Below, one piece after another: positions 1 through 5,471 of a stretch of DNA of 6,760 bases; position 1 is the first letter of the stretch, and each line of letters starts with the position of its first letter. The stretch is from Deltaproteobacteria bacterium (GTDB taxonomy: Bacteria; Desulfobacterota; Syntrophia; Syntrophales; UBA2210): NCBI GenBank assembly GCA_016935875.1, contig JAFGQD010000013.1:1-6760 (forward strand), read 5' to 3'. Made by a program: the position numbers and the translations under genes. The notes beneath the pieces were generated by a model that saw only the letters and a program-made list of their open reading frames with translations, had not been told where the DNA came from and did no database searches.

Positions 1-1043
1 CCTTCCTTCGATATTCCCGTGAACTTGTACTCACTGTGGTTGTTGTGTTTTCTTTTACAACGCTCATCCTTCTCCTCGCCGGGGCGCCCCCTCTTGCCGC
101 TTATTACCAGATTTTCAAAGGATCATTAGGTTCATGGCTGAAACTGGGTCAGGTGATCAGCGTCTGGATACCTCTCACACTCTGTTCCTGCGGTCTCTTA
201 TACACCTTCAGGATCAATCTCTGGAATATCGGTGTTGAGGGTCAGGTCATGATGGGGGCCGTTTTCGCCACCGCTGTCCTCCGCTTCGGCATGGACGGAC
301 ATCTACCGCTTGTGTATCTGTGCGCAGCCTTCGCGGCAGGGATCGCCGGAGGGGGAATCTGGGCGCTCTTTGCCGGGTATCTGAAGACAAAGGGTGGCAT
401 TCATGAAATATTCGCGGGGCTGGGGCTCAACTTTGTCGCTCAGGCCATAATCCTGTGGCTCATCTTCGGTCCATGGAAACGGCCCGGCATTGCTTCCATG
501 AGCGGAACGGAACTTTTGCCCCGAGAATTGTGGCTTCCCTATGTGTCTTACATGCGTCTTTCAGTGGTGGGACTCGCGCTCGCCGTCATTGCCATCGCCG
601 TAACGGCTTTGATGCTCCGCTATACGAAAATCGGCCTGTACCTGAAGGCTATCGGGAGCAATCTGAACGCGGCCCATATGTTCGATCTCAACCCCCGCAC
701 GTACATGCTCATTGCCATGGTTTTTGCCGGCGGATGTGCCGGACTCGCGGGGAGCATACAGGTAACCGGCGTATATCACCGTCTTATTCCCGCCATATCG
801 AGCAACTACGGTTATCTGGCCCTTCTGGTGGTAATGCTTTCCAACTACAATGTATGGATTTCTCCTGCAGTAGCCTTCTTTTTTGCATGCCTTAATGTCG
901 GGAGCATCCAGCTTCCGATGATGCTCCGATTAGATTCATCACTGAGCGGCGTTATTCAGGGCGCCCTCGTGCTGGCGGCACTTGCCATGCACGCATGGAG
1001 AATGCGCGCAAAAAATCTGAAGGAACCGTCTTATCATGAGTGA
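1..1043 (+). CDS. ABC transporter permease, BMP/nucleoside type, first of pair (5' end cut by window edge)
   Basis: This is an inner-membrane channel subunit of an ABC importer of the LivH-like permease fold, in the subgroup that works with BMP-family (PnrA/BmpA) lipoproteins; characterised relatives (YufP/NupP type) import nucleosides. The diagnostic segment WNIGVEGQ (222-245), followed by a small-residue membrane helix, matches the family's conserved 'NIGAEGQ' region. About eight to ten hydrophobic segments run through the protein, and a cytoplasmic loop (LKAIGSNLNAA, around 641-673) corresponds to the 'LRAVGENPxAA' loop of its partner. The frame is open to the left edge: a GTG at 36 lies inside the first membrane helix and upstream codons from position 3 encode plausible protein, so the true start is outside the window, probably only a few tens of residues away. 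The stop codon overlaps the start of the next permease by 8 nt, indicating translational coupling. The substrate cannot be read from the permease alone. Confidence 0.92.
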   Translation, partial: FLRYSRELVLTVVVVFSFTTLILLLAGAPPLAAYYQIFKGSLGSWLKLGQVISVWIPLTLCSCGLLYTFRINLWNIGVEGQVMMGAVFATAVLRFGMDGHLPLVYLCAAFAAGIAGGGIWALFAGYLKTKGGIHEIFAGLGLNFVAQAIILWLIFGPWKRPGIASMSGTELLPRELWLPYVSYMRLSVVGLALAVIAIAVTALMLRYTKIGLYLKAIGSNLNAAHMFDLNPRTYMLIAMVFAGGCAGLAGSIQVTGVYHRLIPAISSNYGYLALLVVMLSNYNVWISPAVAFFFACLNVGSIQLPMMLRLDSSLSGVIQGALVLAALAMHAWRMRAKNLKEPSYHE

Positions 1044-2016
1044 TTTCAATCTGACCATATTGCTCGCCAGTGTTGTAGCCGGAGCTGTCCCTATCCTGCT
1101 TGCAACCCTCGGGGAAACAATCACGGAAAAGTCGGGTATCATAAATCTTTCTCTGGACGGTTCAATACTCCTGAGCGCCATGATCGCCTTTGCCGTTGCC
1201 TATGAGACGGGAAGCACCCTCATGGGTTTTGCCTGTGCCGCGCTGACAGGGGCGCTGGTCGCGGCTGTCGTGGCGGTCTTCAGCATCTATCTTAACCAGT
1301 CCCAGGTGGCCGTGGGATTTGTCCTGACACTCATGACGCGGGACCTTGCCTACTTCTTAGGCAACCCCTATTCCCGCATACAGGGGCCCAGCGTGCTTCA
1401 GCATCCGATTCCATTGCTAAGCGATATCCCTTTTCTTGGAAAAGTGTTTTTCAGCCATACCTTCCCCGTCTATCTCAGTCTCCTTTTGATAGGAGTGTGC
1501 TGGTGGTACGTGTACCGTACCGCGCAGGGGCTCAACCTGAGAGCCGTGGGAGAAAATCCGAGGGCCTGCTTCGCCAGAGGGATAAGCCCCGCCAGGATAC
1601 AAATGCTGTACGCCGTTTGCGGTGGCGCCTTTGTAGGGCTTGCGGGCGCCGCTTTTTCCCTCTGTACAAAACCGGGATGGGGTCGCCCGCAGGGGGCCGA
1701 AGGTACGGGATGGATAGCTCTGGCTCTCGTCATTTTCGGTGGGTGGCATCCGGTACGGGCGGCAATCGGTGCCTATCTCTTCGCCTTCCTGCAGGTAATA
1801 GGCATATATTTTCAGAACTGGTTTCCCTCCATACCGGCTCAGGTTTTTCAGGTCGCCCCCTTCCCTCTCATGATCTTTACACTGTTGATTATTAATTTTG
1901 TCCAGAAAAAGTCCGCCATCGACTCGACGGGGAGTAAAGTCTGGATGAAATCGATACTCGGAACCCTTTCCGGAGCCCCGCCGACGGCCCTGGGAAAATC
2001 ATACCGGCCTGACTGA
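1036..2016 (+). CDS. ABC transporter permease, BMP/nucleoside type, second of pair
   Basis: This is the partner permease (YufQ/NupQ-like), also an integral inner-membrane protein of the LivH-like fold; the two would form the heterodimeric channel. Family signatures seen are GETITEKSGIINLSLDG (residues 26-42, the 'GExxxERSGVLNLGxEG' region), the cytoplasmic loop LRAVGENPRACFARGI (168-183), and GTGWIALALVIFGGWHP (223-239). Seven to nine hydrophobic stretches are visible. The 326-aa length is normal to slightly long; the last ~37 residues after the final helix (from QKKS at 290) form a polar tail. The ATG start sits in the sequence ATGAGTGA, overlapping the preceding stop, with an AAGGA-like ribosome site about 11 nt upstream. 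Its stop codon lies in the loop of a large stem-loop (1983-2036). No ATPase or substrate-binding gene follows, so those subunits are presumably encoded left of the window. Nucleoside or purine transport is the likeliest role by family, but not proven here. Confidence 0.93.
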   Translation: MSDFNLTILLASVVAGAVPILLATLGETITEKSGIINLSLDGSILLSAMIAFAVAYETGSTLMGFACAALTGALVAAVVAVFSIYLNQSQVAVGFVLTLMTRDLAYFLGNPYSRIQGPSVLQHPIPLLSDIPFLGKVFFSHTFPVYLSLLLIGVCWWYVYRTAQGLNLRAVGENPRACFARGISPARIQMLYAVCGGAFVGLAGAAFSLCTKPGWGRPQGAEGTGWIALALVIFGGWHPVRAAIGAYLFAFLQVIGIYFQNWFPSIPAQVFQVAPFPLMIFTLLIINFVQKKSAIDSTGSKVWMKSILGTLSGAPPTALGKSYRPD

Positions 2017-2036
2017 TCCTTTTTCCCACGGCTGTC
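1983..2036 (+). terminator. Large stem-loop over the stop codon of the second permease (possible 3'-end hairpin)
   Basis: Two 16-nt arms (1983-1998 and 2021-2036) are reverse complements except for one G-T wobble (1986/2033) and one C-C mismatch (1990/2029). The inner 8 bp, TGGGAAAA with TTTTCCCA, are perfect. The 22-nt loop holds the permease stop codon, and ATCA/TGAT (1998-2001/2014-2017) offers alternative pairing inside it. The sequence after the right arm (CCTTAATCC) has no T-run, so this is not a standard intrinsic terminator. It may protect the 3' end of the mRNA, assist Rho-independent or Rho-dependent release, or act as a boundary between convergent genes. The pairing is seen directly; the function is inferred. 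Confidence 0.4.
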
Positions 2037-2052
2037 CCTTAATCCAGCAAAA

Positions 2053-2163
2053 GGCGACATGGTCATCAGGCAGGAATATATCCTCTAACAATCTCATATC
2101 CCGTTACCATAACGAAGACGAATGGGCGTCTCTTATGTGTGAGCCCGATTTTTCCGTGTCGCC
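2053..2163. other. Long-range inverted repeat with nested hairpins in the convergent gap
   Basis: GGCGACATGG (2053-2062) can pair with CCGTGTCGCC (2154-2163) over 10 bp with one G-T wobble, closing a 91-nt interior. Inside lie an imperfect hairpin (CATAA 2108-2112 with TTATG 2133-2137, and AGACG 2116-2120 with CGTCT 2127-2131, hexanucleotide loop) and a small AGGA/TCCT hairpin (2072-2084). A run of five T (2149-2153) follows the main inner hairpin by about 11 nt on the plus strand, too far for a good intrinsic terminator. The element could be terminator-related structure or a small structured RNA. I find no reading frame with coding character in this gap. Pairing is visible; the fold and function are inference. 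Confidence 0.3.
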
Positions 2164-2207
2164 CTGCGGCCCTCCTGGATTCTCAGCAACGGTAATGAAT
2201 GATCCCG

Positions 2208-4598
2208 TCATGCGGTCAGTGTTTCAGCCACCCTGACCGCCTCCACACCGTCTCTCGCGTAATGCGCACCGATCGACTCCGCGTAGGCCTTTGTTACCAC
2301 CGCCCCGCCCACCATGAACCTGCAATCAAGGGACTTCAGCTGTGCAAGCTCTACAATCTCTTTCATGCCTGCCATGGTAGTGGTCATCAGGGCCGACAGC
2401 CCGATAACGGAGGGTTTGAGCCTTACGGCCTCCTGTATAATGGTCTCGGCAGGCACATTCTTGCCCAGATCAACCACCTCAAACCCGTGATTCCTCAGCA
2501 TCAGTGCCACTATGTTTTTACCTATATCATGAACGTCCCCCTGTACCGTCGCGATGATGATACGTCCCTTCGGTTTCTTATTCAATGTGGTATCTCTGAG
2601 CCATGGTTCAAGAAAGGCGATGCCCTTTTTCATTGTTTCAGCGCTCGCGATCAACTGTGGAAGAAAATATTCTTTCCTGTCAAACAGTGCGCCAACTTCC
2701 GTGATCGCGGGGATCATGATCCCGTCAACGATCTTCTGTGCGTCCATCCCCGAGTCCATTGCCCCGGAAAGCCGCTGTTCTATGTCTTCCCGGTTCCCTT
2801 CAAGAATGGCCTGAGACACCTCGTCTTGTGGTGTTTTGTGAGAAGAGGCTTCTTTCTGTTTCACCTTTGGAGACACGTGTGAGAAATGATGTATATACCT
2901 TGAGGCATCCCTGTCCCTGCCTGCAAGCACGTCCCCCGCCAGTTTGGCATTCATCAGCTCCTCCACCCCGGGATTGGCGATTGCCATCGTCAGGCCTTTT
3001 GATACCGCCATGGCAAGAAAAGCCGCGTTCAGCCACGTGCGTTCCGGCATCCCGAAGGAGACATTGGAAAGACCAACAATCGTGTTGGCCTTGAAGACGT
3101 CACTGCTCCATTCAATCGTCTTCAGAGTCTCCATCGGCGCCTTAAAATCGGACGACGCGGCCATAACAAGACCATCGATGACTATGTCGGACTTCGTAAA
3201 ACCTAGGGCCGCGGCCTTTTCAAACACATCTTCTATAATCTTCTTCCTCTTCTCCGCCGTCTCGGGAATATCGCCACCCGCAAGTGGAAGCAGTATGAAC
3301 ATGGCCCCATATTTCGCCGCCACAGGCAATAGTTTTTCTATCCTTGCTCTCTCTCCGGAAATAGAGTTGATAAGCGCGCGACCGGGATATAACCGGAGCG
3401 CCGCTTCTATCACATCGATATTCGAGGAATCGATAACCAGAGGCAGATCAGAGGTCACGGAAAGGTTCCCGATCGCTCCCAGCATCGTCTCTTTTTCATC
3501 GATGCCCGGCATACCCACATTGACGTCCAGGAGCGATGCTCCCCGATGTTCCTGTTCTTTTGCCATGGTCCGGACAAGAGACATCCTGCCTTCACGAAGT
3601 TCCTGCTGGAGGGCCTTTTTCCCCGTCGGATTGATACGTTCCCCAACGATCGAAAGAGTCCGTTTCCCTTCGAGTATAACGGACGATCTCGCGGAGCTGA
3701 CTGCGCTGATAGAAGCCCGCATCGGCTGGACGGGCTTTACTCCGGCAACCGCCTCCTTCAACTTACGGATATATTCCGGGGTGGTCCCGCAGCACCCGCC
3801 AAGGAGATTCGCCCCCCTCGAGGCAAACCGCGTGCCGAATGAGGCAAAGGTATCCGCCCCCATGGTGAAGATGGTCGCACCGTCAATAAGCTCGGGCATA
3901 CCCGCGTTCGGTTTTGCCACCAGTGGAACGGTGGCCCAGGGCTTCATCGCCTCGATAAGTTCCAGCATCTCCTCAGGTCCGGTGGAGCAGTTGCAGCCGA
4001 CGGCGTCCGCTCCGAGGCTCTGCAGGGTGATCAGGGCGGTCACGGGATCCGTCCCGTTCAACGTCCTGCCGTGTGCTTCATATGTCATGGTGACACTGGT
4101 AAAGGTGTCGGTCAGTTCCTTCACAGCGATAAGGGCCGCCCTGGTTTCCTGAATATCCATCATTGTCTCGATGAGGAAAAGATCAACCCCCCCTTCCAAG
4201 AGCCCCCGCACCTGTTCCTTGTAGATCTCGATGGCATCCTCGAATTTCAGGTCGCCGAACGGCCTGACGAAGCGTCCCGTGGAACCGATATCACCCCCGA
4301 CAAGAATCCCCGCGCCCACAGCGCCTCGTGCGAGGAGGGCCAGGTCCCGGTTAACCCGGACCACATCGTACGTGCCGTATTGGTTCAGTTTGATACGGTT
4401 GGCCCCGAAGGTGGACGCGGTAACGATATCCGCTCCGGCATCCCGGTAACCGGCATGAACTGCGCCGATGATATCGGGGTTATCCAGGCACCAGATTTCC
4501 GGGCATACACCAGCTGGCATTCCCTTTTTCTGAAGCTCCGTCCCCGTTGCGCCATCCATTATGATTATTCTCTCTCTGATTGTCTCTTTCAGTAGCAT
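2208..4598 (-). CDS. metH: Cobalamin-dependent methionine synthase, core enzyme lacking the reactivation domain
   Basis: It transfers a methyl group from 5-methyltetrahydrofolate through methylcobalamin to homocysteine, giving methionine in the cytoplasm. The homocysteine domain (about 1-290) has the expected zinc ligands: Cys204 in GCNC and Cys269/Cys270 in GGCCGT. The pterin (methyl-THF) domain (about 313-565) has VGERINPTGKK, LLDVNVG and NSISGE. A Lys/Ser-rich linker (about 572-592) leads to the cap domain (VGALFDRKEYFLPQLIASAE, 635-654) and the Rossmann cobalamin domain, whose GDVHDIGKN (687-695) supplies the axial His690, with S735, L737 and the GG at 764-765 contacting the cofactor in relatives. 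The protein ends right after this domain at 796 aa, whereas E. coli MetH is about 1,230 aa; the AdoMet-binding reactivation domain is absent and is encoded by the gene just upstream. The ATG is supported by an AGGAGA ribosome site 10 nt away. A methyltransferase serving another acceptor is unlikely because the zinc site is intact. Confidence 0.95.
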   Translation of the reverse strand: MLLKETIRERIIIMDGATGTELQKKGMPAGVCPEIWCLDNPDIIGAVHAGYRDAGADIVTASTFGANRIKLNQYGTYDVVRVNRDLALLARGAVGAGILVGGDIGSTGRFVRPFGDLKFEDAIEIYKEQVRGLLEGGVDLFLIETMMDIQETRAALIAVKELTDTFTSVTMTYEAHGRTLNGTDPVTALITLQSLGADAVGCNCSTGPEEMLELIEAMKPWATVPLVAKPNAGMPELIDGATIFTMGADTFASFGTRFASRGANLLGGCCGTTPEYIRKLKEAVAGVKPVQPMRASISAVSSARSSVILEGKRTLSIVGERINPTGKKALQQELREGRMSLVRTMAKEQEHRGASLLDVNVGMPGIDEKETMLGAIGNLSVTSDLPLVIDSSNIDVIEAALRLYPGRALINSISGERARIEKLLPVAAKYGAMFILLPLAGGDIPETAEKRKKIIEDVFEKAAALGFTKSDIVIDGLVMAASSDFKAPMETLKTIEWSSDVFKANTIVGLSNVSFGMPERTWLNAAFLAMAVSKGLTMAIANPGVEELMNAKLAGDVLAGRDRDASRYIHHFSHVSPKVKQKEASSHKTPQDEVSQAILEGNREDIEQRLSGAMDSGMDAQKIVDGIMIPAITEVGALFDRKEYFLPQLIASAETMKKGIAFLEPWLRDTTLNKKPKGRIIIATVQGDVHDIGKNIVALMLRNHGFEVVDLGKNVPAETIIQEAVRLKPSVIGLSALMTTTMAGMKEIVELAQLKSLDCRFMVGGAVVTKAYAESIGAHYARDGVEAVRVAETLTA
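2212..2240 (-). terminator. Stem-loop at the 3' end of metH
   Basis: GCGGTCAG (2212-2219) and CTGACCGC (2233-2240) are perfect 8-nt inverted repeats separated by 13 nt, spanning the last ten or so codons of metH up to the base next to its TGA stop. On the transcript an alternative has 7 bp, a two-base bulge, and a further GTG/CAC stem around a 7-nt loop. No T-run follows downstream in the minus-strand direction, so it is not a textbook intrinsic terminator. It mirrors the stem-loop at the end of the convergent permease gene. It may be a 3'-end stabilising or termination-assisting hairpin. Confidence 0.35.
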
Positions 4599-4608
4599 CT
4601 TACCCGTG

Positions 4609-4614
4609 TCTCCT
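4609..4614 (-). promoter_or_regulatory. Ribosome binding site of metH abutting the upstream stop codon
   Basis: Read on the minus strand, the stop codon TAA of the reactivation gene (4617-4615) runs straight into AGGAGA, which lies 10 nt before the metH ATG. Ribosomes ending the first gene therefore stop on the Shine-Dalgarno site of the second, which suggests coupled translation of the two halves of the enzyme. This also fixes the metH start codon. Confidence 0.8.
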
Positions 4615-5232
4615 TTACGCGTGAATCCCCACTACGGCTGTAACAGACTTTTCCGGTATGAGAATGCAGTTTTCGTTTATCGTGACTCCTATACGGCCGA
4701 GCTCCAGCATATCATACATCATCTTCTGATTTTCCAGCAGAAAATCACCATACCCGGCAGAGAAGCGCGCCCTGGTGAGACGGGCGTTCTCCCTGGCAAG
4801 CAGACGATTAAATAATCCCATAATCCAGTCAAGCGCCGCATCAGTCATCTCGCTTGCCACCGCGTCGATGACCACACCGCGCGTCATGTCATCCCCTTCT
4901 ATATCTCCCCGTATGGCATCCATCACCGCGCTCCCGGCGGTTGAACCGACAAAGAGCACCTCTCTGCACCCTTTCAGGAATCCGGCGAGTTTGGCGCTTC
5001 TGATGTCAGCGCCCGTAGCAAGGAAAACCTGCGTCGGCTCCACGCGTTCCAAGGGAACCCGCAGGCCGGCCCCTTTCAGGCAGACAAGAGAGGCCGCATA
5101 TTCTATATGCCGTTCTATCTCTTCCCTTTTGCGCTCGTCAATCTTTGTTATACCGCTCTTGTAACCGAGACGCCGATAAATAGCTTCTAACGGCAACGGG
5201 ATATGTATAGATGAAAAAATCTGTACCTGCAT
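4615..5232 (-). CDS. Stand-alone methionine synthase reactivation (activation-domain) protein
   Basis: The 205-aa protein resembles the C-terminal AdoMet-binding reactivation domain of MetH, which remethylates cobalamin that has been oxidised to the inactive cob(II)alamin form, using AdoMet and an electron donor (flavodoxin or a ferredoxin in characterised systems). The key evidence is RFSAGYGD (156-163), containing the Arg-x-x-x-Gly-Tyr AdoMet motif, followed by ENQ (167-169), IGVTINEN (181-188) and the terminal SVTAVVGI, all in the order of the MetH domain. The N-terminal half has a helix-rich segment and VFLATGADI/VLFVGSTAGS, matching the early part of the domain. It is cytoplasmic with no signal peptide. 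It lies 16 nt upstream of metH and is surely co-transcribed with it. Thermotoga maritima has the same split (TM0269 beside its MetH). The ATG has an AGGAA site 9 nt upstream. A redox partner gene is not visible in the window. The function is inferred from motifs and context. Confidence 0.85.
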   Translation of the reverse strand: MQVQIFSSIHIPLPLEAIYRRLGYKSGITKIDERKREEIERHIEYAASLVCLKGAGLRVPLERVEPTQVFLATGADIRSAKLAGFLKGCREVLFVGSTAGSAVMDAIRGDIEGDDMTRGVVIDAVASEMTDAALDWIMGLFNRLLARENARLTRARFSAGYGDFLLENQKMMYDMLELGRIGVTINENCILIPEKSVTAVVGIHA

Positions 5233-5471
5233 TATGGGAATTCCTGTTCTGAACTGATTACGCTGTAAAAACTTATAACAAAAACATGCAAGAAAGAAAA
5301 TTAAAGAATAACTATCCGGGTATCAAACACCATTCTGTGTCTTCATCCCATGGGCAGGGGGGATAGCCTCTCTTCATTGCTCCGGGCAACCGAAGTCGTT
5401 CCAGTCCGCCAGAAGCTGCAAAGAGTTCTTTCTTCTTTCTCCTGCATGTTGAAGTATGAGTAATGACGAAT
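5233..5471 (-). promoter_or_regulatory. Leader/promoter region of the reactivation-metH operon
   Basis: This 239-nt gap follows the isomerase gene. Its half nearer the reactivation gene (about 5258-5311) is strongly AT-rich on the minus strand and holds a -10-like TATAAG at 5277-5272, about 40 nt before the start codon; no convincing -35 box sits 17 nt upstream, so the promoter call is weak. The other half is GC-richer and contains two small hairpins: CTTC/GAAG with TTGC/GCAA (5372-5395), and ATCCC/GGGAT around 5347-5366. I looked for B12-box, SAM and SAH riboswitch features, which would be natural here, and found none. Confidence 0.3.

Noticed and set aside
36..38. GTG as the start of the first permease
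   Set aside because: It falls inside the first membrane helix, has no ribosome site, and the frame continues with plausible protein to position 3. The gene is better read as truncated by the edge.
1417..1895. Open frames overlapping the second permease on both strands
   Set aside because: They are shadows of a well-supported membrane protein gene; their translations are Arg/Pro/Gly-rich with no recognisable motif or ribosome site.
2944..4152. A 402-codon open frame on the plus strand opposite metH
   Set aside because: It lies wholly antisense to metH, whose motifs are unmistakable. The translation is Ser/Ala/Pro/Ile-rich with no domain pattern, as expected from the codon bias of the real gene.
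5233..5471. Cobalamin, SAM or SAH riboswitch ahead of the reactivation-metH operon
   Set aside because: No B12-box-like sequence and none of the conserved SAM or SAH aptamer cores could be found by reading; only small unrelated hairpins are present.
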